Assembly (NCBI GenBank): GCA_021831125.1
Contig: JAKBNI010000015.1
Location: 1-34,706, forward strand
Direction of reading: 5' to 3'
Length of the DNA: 34,706 nucleotides
From: Actinomycetes bacterium
Lineage (GTDB): Bacteria; Actinomycetota; Acidimicrobiia; Acidimicrobiales; RAAP-2
A program made the translations under genes and the position numbers. Shown here piece by piece: positions 15,313 to 23,497 of this stretch. Within the stretch, counting starts at the first letter, position 1, and the number at the start of each line of letters is the position of its first letter. Under the pieces are notes generated by a model, which saw only the letters and a list, made by a program, of their open reading frames with translations, did not search any database and was not told the DNA's origin.

Positions 15313-18021
15313 ATGGAACCAGGCAAGGGCATACGCGACTCGGAGCGCGACAGCGCACGCTCGCTCGCGCGCCTGGGGGCTGCCGAGCGGTGGTTCGAGG
15401 CCCTCGTCGCCAACTCGAGCGACCTGCTCGTCGTGCTCGACGCCAACGCGGTGCTGACCTACGCCAACCCGGCCTCGCGCGAGCAGCTGGGCTTCGAGGA
15501 GGGCTCGCGCACCGGGCGCAGCGTCTTCGACCTCATCCACCCCGAGGACCACGAGGTGGCCGCCTCGGCCTTCGCCGACGTCGTCACCACCGGGAGGCCG
15601 AGCAGCCCGTTCGTCATCCGCATCATGAACGTCGAGGGGGACTCACGCCTCATCGAGGCCGTCCTCACCAACTGCCTCGACGACCCGGCCATCCGGGGCG
15701 TCGTCGTCAACGCCCACGACGTCACCGAGCCGCTCCACCTGACCCGGGCCCTGCGGGTGCTGACCGAAGTCCACCGGATCCTGGTGGGCGCGACCAACGA
15801 GGGCGACCTCCTGGCCCGGGCTTGCCAGAGCCTGGTCGCCACGGGGGCCATCAAGCTCGCGTGGGTGGGCTACGTCGAGCGCGAGCCCCGACCGCGTATC
15901 GCGGCCGTGGCCCGTGCGGGGCGCACCGCCTTTCTCGACGACGTCGACGCGCGCGACGCCGAGGCCGAGTTCGACGACGGGATCATCGGCGAGGTCCTGC
16001 GGACCGGTACCGCGCGCGTCGTCAACGACGTGCGCCGGGCCCCGGAGCTCTCGCGGTGGTGGGGCCGTTACGACGCGACCGGTCTGGTGAGCGGCTGCGC
16101 GCTGCCCCTCGCGCTCGGCGCCGAGGTGATCGGGGTCCTCGTCCTGCACTCCGACGAGGTCGGCTTCTTCGGCCTCGACGAGGTCGAGCTGTTCGGTGGG
16201 CTGGCCCAGGACCTCGCCTACGGCGTGGGACGCCTGCGCGACGCGACCGAGCTGGTGAGCGCCCAGGAACGGCTGCGCACCAGCGAGCAGCGGTTCCGCC
16301 TGGCCTTCGAGGCGAACGCCGCGCCGATGCTCTTCACCGACCTCGAGGACCGGGTGATCGACGTCAACGACGCCTTCTGCCGCATGGTCGGGCGCCGTCG
16401 GGAGGAGATCGTGGGGCGTGAAACGCGGCCCTTCACCCACCCCGAGGACGCGACCCTGACGCGGGAGTGGCGCCGGCGGATCACCGCCGGCGAGGTCGAC
16501 GAGGCCCGCTACCTCAAGCGCTACGTCCATCGCGACGGCCGCGTGGTCAGCGCGGAGATCACCCGATCGGCCGCCCGCGACGAGCGGGGCCGGATCCTCT
16601 ATTTCGTCTCCGCCGAGCGCGACGTGACCGAGGAGAGCCTCCGGGCCGCTCGCCTCTCGCACCAGGCGCTCCACGACCCCCTCACGGGCCTCGCGAACCG
16701 CACGCTCCTCGAGGACCGCCTGGCCCAGGCGTTCTCGCGCGCCGCGCGCCAGGGAGGGTGCGGGGCGATCCTGCTGATCGACCTCGACGACTTCAAGCAG
16801 GTGAACGACACCTACGGCCACCTGGCCGGCGACGCGCTGCTCGAGGCGGTCGCCCGGCGACTGACCGGCGTGGCGCGCGCGAGCGACACCCTGGCGCGCT
16901 TCGGCGGCGACGAGTTCATCTACCTCGCCGAGGGCCTCGCCTCCCCGGCCGAGGCTGAGGCCGTCGCCCGGCGCTTCCGCGACGCGCTGGCGGCGCCGTT
17001 CGCCCTGGAGGACACGACGTGCCGCCAGCGCGCGTCGATCGGCGTGGCCGTCTTCGATGGAACGGAGGGTTCCGCGCACGAGGTGCTGCGCGAGGCCGAC
17101 CTCGCCCTCTACGAGGCGAAGAACCGGGGCAAGTCCTGCTACGTGCTCTTCACCGCCGCCCTCGGGGAGGAGGCCGCGACCTCGCGCTCTCTCGCCCGTG
17201 ACCTGCGCGACGCCCTGGAGTCGGGCGACCTCGAGGTGCGCTTCCAGCCGGTGGTGGACCTGGTGAGCCTCGCGGTGGTGGGCTTCGAGGCGCTCGTGCG
17301 CTGGGACCACCCGATTCGCGGGGCCGTGGCGAGCGATCAGCTCCGGGCCTGCCTCGACGAGGGCGACCTCGCCGCTGCCGTCTCGGCCTACACCCTCGAG
17401 GTCGCCCTGGAGGCCGCCCGCGGGTGGCCGACGCAGGTGGACTCCGAGCGGCCCTACCTCGGGGTGAGCGTCAGCGGGCGCCAGTTCCTCCACCCGGGCT
17501 TCGTCACCCTGGTCGACGCGGCCCTGGCCCGCCACGGGATCGACGCCGCACGGTTGGTCGTCGAGGTCTCCGAGGACGTGGCGCTCGGCGACGCCGAGGG
17601 CTGCGCCGCCGTCGCCACGGCGCTGCGCACGCTCGGGGTGCGCGTCGCCCTCGACGGGTTCGGCACCGGCGTCACCTCGCTCGGGATGCTGGCCGACCTC
17701 GCGCCCGACGTCATCAAGGTCGACGTCTCGTTCGTGCGCGAGGCCGTCGCGAGCCCGGCCGCCACACCGATGCTCCAGACGATCCTCGACCACGCCGCCC
17801 GCCTCGACCTCGGTGTCCTCGTGGAGGGGGTGGAGGACGAGGCGATCCTCTCACGGGTGCGCGCCCTCGGGGCCCGCTACGGCCAAGGCTTCCACTTCGC
17901 CCCCGCCCTCGACGCGGCGACGGCGCGCGCGGTCGCCCGCGAGGGCCTGGGCGCGCTTCAGTCGACGAGCGACCTCACGAGTTGGGTGAAGTCGGCGGAT
18001 CGCTCGGTCCAGTCGCGGTAG
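15313..18021 (+). CDS. PAS-GAF-PAS-GGDEF-EAL cyclic-di-GMP signalling protein
   Basis: About 902 aa, soluble. PAS 1 about 25-140, GAF about 146-300, PAS 2 about 320-445, GGDEF about 449-610, EAL about 626-880. The diguanylate cyclase has an intact GGDEF motif at 531-535 and an RxxD inhibition site (RASD, 522-525) at the usual five-residue spacing, so it should make c-di-GMP and be product-inhibited. The EAL domain keeps Glu659 (EAL), Lys802, Glu838 and Gln858, but the metal-binding Asn of the VNxS motif is Ser719 and the second Asp of DDFG is Gly782, so phosphodiesterase activity is doubtful. Alternative starts GTG 15307 and 15310 differ by one or two residues. The end overlaps murD2 by 64 nt, tail to tail. 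Confidence 0.93.
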   Translation: MEPGKGIRDSERDSARSLARLGAAERWFEALVANSSDLLVVLDANAVLTYANPASREQLGFEEGSRTGRSVFDLIHPEDHEVAASAFADVVTTGRPSSPFVIRIMNVEGDSRLIEAVLTNCLDDPAIRGVVVNAHDVTEPLHLTRALRVLTEVHRILVGATNEGDLLARACQSLVATGAIKLAWVGYVEREPRPRIAAVARAGRTAFLDDVDARDAEAEFDDGIIGEVLRTGTARVVNDVRRAPELSRWWGRYDATGLVSGCALPLALGAEVIGVLVLHSDEVGFFGLDEVELFGGLAQDLAYGVGRLRDATELVSAQERLRTSEQRFRLAFEANAAPMLFTDLEDRVIDVNDAFCRMVGRRREEIVGRETRPFTHPEDATLTREWRRRITAGEVDEARYLKRYVHRDGRVVSAEITRSAARDERGRILYFVSAERDVTEESLRAARLSHQALHDPLTGLANRTLLEDRLAQAFSRAARQGGCGAILLIDLDDFKQVNDTYGHLAGDALLEAVARRLTGVARASDTLARFGGDEFIYLAEGLASPAEAEAVARRFRDALAAPFALEDTTCRQRASIGVAVFDGTEGSAHEVLREADLALYEAKNRGKSCYVLFTAALGEEAATSRSLARDLRDALESGDLEVRFQPVVDLVSLAVVGFEALVRWDHPIRGAVASDQLRACLDEGDLAAAVSAYTLEVALEAARGWPTQVDSERPYLGVSVSGRQFLHPGFVTLVDAALARHGIDAARLVVEVSEDVALGDAEGCAAVATALRTLGVRVALDGFGTGVTSLGMLADLAPDVIKVDVSFVREAVASPAATPMLQTILDHAARLDLGVLVEGVEDEAILSRVRALGARYGQGFHFAPALDAATARAVAREGLGALQSTSDLTSWVKSADRSVQSR

Positions 18022-19259
18022 CGGTCGAAGCTCGGCGCCGCCGGCGAGAGCAGGACGACGCCGCCGTCGACGAGGGCGGCGCGGGCGCGCGCGACCGCCT
18101 CGGCCATCGTCGCGGCCCCGATCACCCGGCTCCCGGCGTCGAGCGCCTCGAGGGCGCGCGCGACCCGGGCACCGGCGGGTCCGGTCACCACCACCCACGT
18201 GGGCGCCCGGCGCGCCGCGAGCACGCGAGCCAGCGCGTCGTAGTCGACGCCGCGGTCGAATCCGCCGGCGATGAGGGCGAGGGGCCCGTCGTCGAACACC
18301 TCGAGGGCCGCGAGCGTGGGCAGGGGCGAGGTGGCCAACCCGTCGTCGACGAAGCGCACCTCGCCTCCGGCCCGGCGCTCGGTGGCGACCACCGTGAGCC
18401 GACCGGGTAGGGGGGTGAATCGCCCGGCGTGGGCCCGCGCCGCGTCGCGCGCCGCCTCGAGCGGGACCCCGGCGAGCGCCGCCGCCGCGGTCAGGGCGAC
18501 CGCCACGTTCTGGTCGTTGTGGGCCCCCACGAGGCCGAGCTCGCCGGCGAGCCCCGTGTCCTCCGGGCCGACCCAGGTGAGGTCGCCCCCGAGGAGATCG
18601 CGGCACGCGCGCAGCGCCGCGGAGTCGGCGAGCAGGGTCCGGTGCTCGCCCGGCGCGCGCGTGACGGCCAGCTTGTCCTCGTGGTAGCGCTCGAGCGAGC
18701 CGTGCCAGTCGAGGTGGTCGCTGCCGAGCGAGGTCACGGCCACCACGGCCGGGGCGACCTCGAGGTCGATGCTCTGGAAGCTCGAGACCTCGACCACGAC
18801 GTCGTGGCCCTCGAGGTCGAGGTCGGGGTCGTAGGGCGGGCGACCCAGGTTGCCCGTGGCGAGCGCCGGGCGACCGAGCGCCTCGAGCACGAAGGCCGTG
18901 AGCGCCGTCGTGGTGGACTTCCCCTTGGTCCCGGTCACGGCGACGACCCGTGAGCGGTCGGCGCCGAGCAGCCAGAGGTTGAGCGCGGAGGTGACGACGG
19001 TGCCCCCGGCCTCGAGGGCGAGCACGTCGGCGCGCCGGCGGGGCACCCCGGGGCTCTTCAGGACCACGGCGCAGCGCGCGAGCGCCGCCAGCCCCCCCTC
19101 GGCGCTGACGAGCACCCCCTCGCCGAGGTCGTGGTCGTCGACGACCACGAGCTCGCAGGTCCCCTCGAGCCGGGCCCGGGCCGCGCGGCCCTCCACGCCG
19201 TAGCCCCACAGGCCGACCCGCCGTCCGGCGAGGTCAGCGAAGCCAGTGGGCCGGGACAC
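17958..19259 (-). CDS. murD2: UDP-MurNAc-L-alanine--L-glutamate ligase (MurD2-type Mur ligase)
   Basis: Adds glutamate to UDP-MurNAc-L-Ala in cytoplasmic peptidoglycan precursor synthesis. 433 aa. Rossmann-like N-domain begins RRVGLWGYGVEGRAA; the ATP loop TGTKGKSTT is at 109-117; VEVSSFQSIDLE, GSDHLDWHGSLERYHEDKL (with the lysine that is carbamylated in MurD), GRFTPLPGRL and SPAAPSFDRYRDWTER complete the Mur ligase pattern. Adjacent MurL strongly suggests that this is the MurD2 variant that uses L-Glu instead of D-Glu; that substrate preference is inferred from context. The GTG start lies inside the murL 3' end (26-nt overlap). Confidence 0.85.
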   Translation of the reverse strand: MSRPTGFADLAGRRVGLWGYGVEGRAARARLEGTCELVVVDDHDLGEGVLVSAEGGLAALARCAVVLKSPGVPRRRADVLALEAGGTVVTSALNLWLLGADRSRVVAVTGTKGKSTTTALTAFVLEALGRPALATGNLGRPPYDPDLDLEGHDVVVEVSSFQSIDLEVAPAVVAVTSLGSDHLDWHGSLERYHEDKLAVTRAPGEHRTLLADSAALRACRDLLGGDLTWVGPEDTGLAGELGLVGAHNDQNVAVALTAAAALAGVPLEAARDAARAHAGRFTPLPGRLTVVATERRAGGEVRFVDDGLATSPLPTLAALEVFDDGPLALIAGGFDRGVDYDALARVLAARRAPTWVVVTGPAGARVARALEALDAGSRVIGAATMAEAVARARAALVDGGVVLLSPAAPSFDRYRDWTERSADFTQLVRSLVD

Positions 19260-20532
19260 GGCTCCCCCCCTGGGGCTCGAGCAGCTCGAGGAGCGAGCGG
19301 GCCGGGCGGCACTCGCGCGCCACCGCGGCCAGAGGCTGGGCGCCGGCCCACTCGGGCAGCGAAGCCGTCTCGAGGGCGGCCGCGGCGCTCTCGTCGGGGT
19401 CGCCCACGCACTCGAAGGGCTTGGGGGTCGCCCCGAGCCCCACCAGCGTGCGCAGCTGGCCCTCACGGGCCGGGTCGGCGAGGGGCTCGACCCCGAGCAG
19501 CGCGCGCAGGCGCTCACGCTCGACGAAGGGGGAGAGCACGAGGCTGACGAAGAGGCACTTGTCGCACTGGCCGCACCAGCCCACCGCGCGGTCCTCGGGT
19601 CGCTGGGCGAAGGCGCGGTTGCAGCTGCGAAAGACGGGGAGGTAGCGCTCGAGGCGGCTGAACTCGCGTGCCACCCAGACCTCGCTGCGGTCGCGCAGCA
19701 CGCTCGCCACGGTGAGGGCGGTGCCGACCCGCTCGGCCAGCGCCGCGGCGACGAGCTCCTCGGCCGCGAGGGACTTGCTCCACTGGTGGTTGACGGGGCG
19801 GCCGTCGGCGACCAGGTTCGGCGACGAGGCCGAGTGCTCGTTGCTCATAGCGACGCCGCCGCGACCGGTGGCGAGCGCCGCGACCGCGGCGAGCAGGGTG
19901 ACCATCGCGGTCACCGGCACGTGGCCGCGCCACAGCGACGGGTCGCTGCGCAGCTGCGGGTCGAGGGTGCGCGTCGCGCGCACGACCTCGAGGCCGGTCG
20001 CGGCGGCGGTCGCCTCGAGGGGGGCGAAGCGTCCGGCGGCGGGGCTCACGACGAACAGGGCGCGATCGAGGTCGCGCGAGAGGTGCTCGACGGTGACGAC
20101 CGAGTCGATGCCGCCACCGAAGGGGACGAGGACCCCGCCCGGGTCGAGCGCCGGCGCCACCCGGGGGGCGGGACTGCCGCCCACGAGGGGGACCTCGGCG
20201 AGCGAGAGGCCGTTGACGTAGGCGAACTCGCCCAGCCCGTCGAGGAGGGCCGCCGCGACCAGCCGGCGGCCGGCCTCGCCGACGGGCGTCGCGGCGAGGT
20301 CGATCCGACGGGCGGCGCCGGCCTTGTAGTACGAGAGGCCCGCGAGCAGGTACCAGAGCTCGGCCACGGCCACCACGTCGGGCCGGTCGAGCCGACCCGT
20401 CCCCTCGAAGGCGACCGACTCCTCGAAGTGGCGCCCGTCGAGGCTGTAGCGGCCCCGCAGGGTGTCGCGGCCGACCTCGAGCCCGACGTAGGCGAAGACC
20501 TCGGCCCGGGCCGGCCCTGAGCCGTCCGTCAT
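19234..20532 (-). CDS. murL: UDP-MurNAc-L-Ala-L-Glu epimerase (MurL)
   Basis: 432 aa. In Xanthomonas, MurL epimerises the terminal L-Glu of UDP-MurNAc-L-Ala-L-Glu to D-Glu with ATP and Mg2+, replacing glutamate racemase. Here the PP-loop-like LVPFGGGIDS (about 137-144) fits an adenylating step; GHVPVTAMVTLLAAVAAL, AMSNEHSASSPNLV, GRPVNHQWSKSLAAEEL and the cysteine cluster WCGQCDKCLF (about 319-328) are features I associate with MurL homologues, which are often mis-named endonuclease-domain proteins. ATG start 12 nt after the pgeF stop. A TAGCAT at 20542-20547 resembles a -10 but is partly the pgeF stop codon. Direct partner of the downstream Mur ligase. Confidence 0.82.
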   Translation of the reverse strand: MTDGSGPARAEVFAYVGLEVGRDTLRGRYSLDGRHFEESVAFEGTGRLDRPDVVAVAELWYLLAGLSYYKAGAARRIDLAATPVGEAGRRLVAAALLDGLGEFAYVNGLSLAEVPLVGGSPAPRVAPALDPGGVLVPFGGGIDSVVTVEHLSRDLDRALFVVSPAAGRFAPLEATAAATGLEVVRATRTLDPQLRSDPSLWRGHVPVTAMVTLLAAVAALATGRGGVAMSNEHSASSPNLVADGRPVNHQWSKSLAAEELVAAALAERVGTALTVASVLRDRSEVWVAREFSRLERYLPVFRSCNRAFAQRPEDRAVGWCGQCDKCLFVSLVLSPFVERERLRALLGVEPLADPAREGQLRTLVGLGATPKPFECVGDPDESAAAALETASLPEWAGAQPLAAVARECRPARSLLELLEPQGGSRVPAHWLR

Positions 20533-20544
20533 AGGGCCCCCATG

Positions 20545-21294
20545 CTACGGGCGGCGGCGCACGACGAGCGCGAAGCGCCCCGTCGGCCGCTCGGCGCGGT
20601 CGGAGTAGAACGTCTCGCCGCCGTCGGTCACCTCGGCGCTCGCGAGCACGTGGTCGCTCGCGACCCCGTGGCGCTCGAGCTGCTCGGCCGCCACGGCGCG
20701 CAGGTCGAGGCGCCAGTGGCCCGGAGGATCGGGCGTGAGCGCGCTCGCGTGGTCGCCGAAGCGCTCCGCCACCTCCTCGCCGACCTGGTAGGCCGGCCCG
20801 GAGATCGACGGCCCCAGGACCGCCACGACCCTCGAGGGATCCTCGAAGCGCGCCAGGGCCGCGGGCAGCACCCCCGCGCTCAGGCCCCGCCAGCCGGCGT
20901 GGACGACCGCGACGCGCCGACCCGGGTCGAGCAGCGCCACGGGCACGCAGTCGGCGACGAGGACGCCCACGGCGAGGTCACTCCCGTCCTCGACCAGCCC
21001 GTCGGCCTCGGTCGAGGGGGTCGCGGCGGGTGCGTCCACCACGCGCGCGCCGTGGACCTGGCGCACGAGGACGATCGGTGCGCCCAGCGCGCCGGCGAGG
21101 CGCCGGCGGTTCTCGGCGACGGCGGCCGGGTCGTCGCCGACGTGCGCGGCGAGGTTCAACGACCCGTAGGGCGCCCGGCTCACCCCGCCTCGGCGCGCGC
21201 TCACCACGAGGTCGACGTCGAGCGCGTCGGCTGCGGCGAGCCCGTAGACGGGCACACCGCCGACCTCGCGCGCGGTGAGCGCTACTCGTCGCAC
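20545..21294 (-). CDS. pgeF: Peptidoglycan editing factor PgeF (laccase-domain, YfiH family)
   Basis: 249 aa cytoplasmic metalloprotein. The metal ligands are the His of VRQVHGARV, Cys of VADCVPV and His of VVHAGWRG, all present; RRGGVSRAPYGSLNLAAHVGDD is the conserved N-terminal block. E. coli YfiH removes L-Ser-containing UDP-MurNAc so that L-Ala occupies position 1 of the stem peptide; purine nucleoside phosphorylase/deaminase activity has also been reported for the family. The GTG at 21294 overlaps the zur 3' end by 13 nt; start is not certain because no strong ribosome site is visible. Located between zur and murL on one strand. Confidence 0.88.
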   Translation of the reverse strand: MRRVALTAREVGGVPVYGLAAADALDVDLVVSARRGGVSRAPYGSLNLAAHVGDDPAAVAENRRRLAGALGAPIVLVRQVHGARVVDAPAATPSTEADGLVEDGSDLAVGVLVADCVPVALLDPGRRVAVVHAGWRGLSAGVLPAALARFEDPSRVVAVLGPSISGPAYQVGEEVAERFGDHASALTPDPPGHWRLDLRAVAAEQLERHGVASDHVLASAEVTDGGETFYSDRAERPTGRFALVVRRRP

Positions 21295-21668
21295 GTGGCG
21301 CAGACGCCCGAGAGCTCGAGCACGTGGCGCAGGTCGCTGAAGCCGTGGCGACGCCCGACCTCGCCGGCCCACGCCTCGAGGTCGGGGGCGTCGACCTCGA
21401 TGGTGCGTCCGCAGCGCCGGCAGGCCAGGTGGTGGTGGTGGGCGTCGACGACGCAGCGCCGGTACAGGCTCTCCCCCCGGTCGGTCATGACCACGTCGAC
21501 GGCGCCCGCGCGCACGAGGCTCTTGAGCTGGGAGTAGACGGTCGCGAGCGCGATGCGCCCGCCCCCGTCGGCGATGACCCCGTGCAGCTCCTGGGCGCTG
21601 ACGAACCCCTGCAGGCGCGACAGGGCCTGGAGCACCTCGCGGCGCTGGGGGGTGTTGCGGGTCGTCAC
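21282..21668 (-). CDS. zur: Fur-family zinc uptake regulator Zur
   Basis: 128 aa metal-dependent repressor. Winged-helix domain about 1-75 (NTPQRREVLQAL, ATVYSQLKSLVRAGAV). The regulatory zinc site known from mycobacterial FurB/Zur (Asp, Cys, His, His) is matched at the same spacing by Asp58, Cys72, His77 and His79; structural zinc is held by Cys83, Cys86, Cys123 and Cys126. The Cys72 in YRRC separates Zur from iron-type Fur. Divergent from a zinc ABC transporter with a large palindrome between. GTG start at 21668, about 40 nt below a predicted transcription start. First gene of a likely zur-pgeF-murL-murD2 transcript. Confidence 0.9.
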   Translation of the reverse strand: MTTRNTPQRREVLQALSRLQGFVSAQELHGVIADGGGRIALATVYSQLKSLVRAGAVDVVMTDRGESLYRRCVVDAHHHHLACRRCGRTIEVDAPDLEAWAGEVGRRHGFSDLRHVLELSGVCATCDE

Positions 21669-21699
21669 GGTGCGAGCGTACCGGGCGTCGCGTTGTTCG

Positions 21700-21738
21700 C
21701 TGGAACCATTTCAGATAGTCTATCTGGAATGGTTCCAG
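21700..21738. promoter_or_regulatory. 39-bp near-perfect palindrome: bidirectional Zur operator with overlapping -10 elements
   Basis: Arms of 19 bp (21700-21718 and 21720-21738) flank a single T at 21719 and match as reverse complements at 18 of 19 positions. Outer parts are CTGGAACCATT and AATGGTTCCAG. The centre gives TAGTCT on the plus strand (21716-21721), 7 nt before the znuA ATG, and TAGACT on the minus strand (21722-21717) for zur. A dimeric regulator bound here would block both promoters. It does not resemble the usual AT-rich Zur box closely. Confidence 0.8.
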
Positions 21739-22673
21739 TGAGAGCGTCGCTCCGCCGACGGCCCGTCTGGGCGCGCGCCGTCGGGCTGGCCCTCGCGGGG
21801 GTGGCCCTGGCCGGCTGCGCGGCCTCGGTGCCCCCGGTCGCGCCGGGCACGATTCCCGTCGTCGCCGCCGAGAGCCAGTACGCCGACGTCGCCGCCCAGG
21901 TCGGTGGGCGCTACGTGTCGGTGGTGGCCGTGATGAACAACCCCAACGCCGATCCCCACGGGTTCGAGGTGTCCCCGAGCGTGGCGCGCGAGGTGGCCCG
22001 GGCCCGCCTCGTCGTCCAGAACGGCGCCGGCTACGACGACTTCATGCGCGTGGTGGAGGCCGCCACCCCGAGCCCGCGGCGCCGCGTGGTGGTGGCCCAG
22101 CGGGTCCTCGGTCTCGCGACCTCGATCCCCAACCCGCACCTCTGGTACGACCCCTCGACGATGCCGGCCGTGGCGGGCGCGATCGAGGCCGACCTCGCGC
22201 GCCTCGACCCCGCGCACCGGGCGTACTTCGCCGCGCGCCTGGCGCGTTTTCGCGCCTCGATGGCGGCTCTGCGGGTGAGGATCGGCGCCTTTCGCGCACG
22301 CTACGCGGGACGTGCGGTGGCCACGACCGAGCCCGTCGGGGACTACCTGCTCTCGGCCCTCGGCCTCGTGAACGCCACCCCGTTCCGGTTCCAGGCGGAC
22401 GTGATGAACGGTGTGGACCCGGCGCCCCAGGACGTGGGGGCGGTCGAGTCGCTCGTGACCGGTCGCCGGGTCGCCGCCCTGCTCGAGAACGCGCAGGTGT
22501 CGAGCCCCGTGACGACGACCCTCGCGGGACTGGCCGAGAGCGCCCGCGTACCGATCGTGGCGCTCTACGAGACGATGCCGACGGGCTTCACCTACCAGCG
22601 CTGGATGGCCGCGGAGATCGACGCGATTGAGAGGGCGCTCGCGACGGGACGCTCGACGAGGAGGCTGAGCTGA
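21729..22673 (+). CDS. znuA: Zinc ABC transporter substrate-binding lipoprotein (ZnuA-like)
   Basis: 314 aa extracytoplasmic metal-binding protein. Signal peptide about 9-29 with lipobox LAGC, Cys30 lipidated. TroA-type cluster A-I fold: ADPHGFEVSPS and NPHLWYDPS carry two ligand histidines; the third position reads TTEPVGDYL, so a Glu replaces the common His, and ALYETMP closes the C-lobe. No His-rich loop as in proteobacterial ZnuA. ATG 21729 is inside the palindrome 7 nt after a -10 hexamer, so the transcript is probably leaderless; GTG 21738 is a possible alternative. Zinc rather than manganese is inferred from the Zur neighbour. The stop overlaps the next ATG (TGATG). Confidence 0.88.
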   Translation: MVPVRASLRRRPVWARAVGLALAGVALAGCAASVPPVAPGTIPVVAAESQYADVAAQVGGRYVSVVAVMNNPNADPHGFEVSPSVAREVARARLVVQNGAGYDDFMRVVEAATPSPRRRVVVAQRVLGLATSIPNPHLWYDPSTMPAVAGAIEADLARLDPAHRAYFAARLARFRASMAALRVRIGAFRARYAGRAVATTEPVGDYLLSALGLVNATPFRFQADVMNGVDPAPQDVGAVESLVTGRRVAALLENAQVSSPVTTTLAGLAESARVPIVALYETMPTGFTYQRWMAAEIDAIERALATGRSTRRLS

Positions 22674-23497
22674 TGGGCTGCGAACCACTGACCGGGGGAC
22701 GTCGTGAGCTCGTGCACGTCCACGACCTCGAGGTCTCCCTCGGGGGGCGCACCGTGCTCACCGGGGTCGACTTCCGCATCGCCGAGGGCGAGTTCGTCGG
22801 GCTCATCGGGACCAACGGCTCGGGCAAGACGACGCTACTGCGGTCGATCCTGGGCCTGCAGGCGACCGCGGCCGGCGAGGTCGTCGTCGCCGGGCGCGAG
22901 GGGCGTCGGGGCGGCCCGGTCGGCTACGTCCCCCAGCGCGTCGCCTTCGACCACGACGTCCCGGTGCGCGTCGCGGACTTCGTCGCCCTCGGGGTCGACG
23001 GGACGCGCCTCGGCCTCGCCCGCCGGGGACGGGGCGTGCACGAGCGGGTGGAGGAGGTGCTCGCCTCGCTCGAGCTCGGCGGCCTGGCCGCACGACGGAT
23101 CGGGGCGCTCTCGGGGGGCGAGCAGCAGAGGGTCCTCATGGCCCACGCGCTCGCGAGCCGACCTCGTCTCTTGCTGCTCGACGAGCCGTTGGCCAACCTC
23201 GACCTGCCTCGGGTCCACGAGACGATCGCCCTGCTCGACCGCGTCCGACGGGCCGAGGGCGTCGCCGTCGTGCTCTCCGCGCACGAGATCGGGCCCCTGG
23301 TTCCCGTGATGGACCGGGTCGTCTACATCGCCCAGGGGCGGGTCGCCTGCGGCACGACCGCCGAGGTGGTGCGCCCGGAGGTGCTGAGCGCCCTCTACGG
23401 CCACCACGTCGACGTGCTCAACGTCCACGGCCGGGTGGTGGTGGTCGAGGGCGAGCCCGGCGACCCCGGTGCCCACCCCGAGGTCGTGGTGCGCTGA
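22673..23497 (+). CDS. znuC: Zinc ABC transporter ATP-binding protein
   Basis: 274 aa nucleotide-binding subunit. Walker A GTNGSGKTT, Q-loop VPQRVAFD, signature LSGGEQQR, Walker B LLLLDEPL and H-loop SAHE are all intact. Residues 1-12 before the first strand (VHVHDLEVSLGG) are extra and non-conserved. The C-terminus contains GHHVDVLNVHGRVVVVEG, a segment typical of metal-type ATPases. ATG overlaps the znuA stop and its TGA overlaps the ATG of the first permease, so the transporter genes are translationally linked. Confidence 0.94.
   Translation: MGCEPLTGGRRELVHVHDLEVSLGGRTVLTGVDFRIAEGEFVGLIGTNGSGKTTLLRSILGLQATAAGEVVVAGREGRRGGPVGYVPQRVAFDHDVPVRVADFVALGVDGTRLGLARRGRGVHERVEEVLASLELGGLAARRIGALSGGEQQRVLMAHALASRPRLLLLDEPLANLDLPRVHETIALLDRVRRAEGVAVVLSAHEIGPLVPVMDRVVYIAQGRVACGTTAEVVRPEVLSALYGHHVDVLNVHGRVVVVEGEPGDPGAHPEVVVR

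Noticed and set aside
20542..20547. TAGCAT as a -10 element for murL
   Set aside because: It contains the pgeF stop codon and the spacing to the ATG is slightly long; the gene is more simply explained as part of the zur-pgeF-murL-murD2 run.
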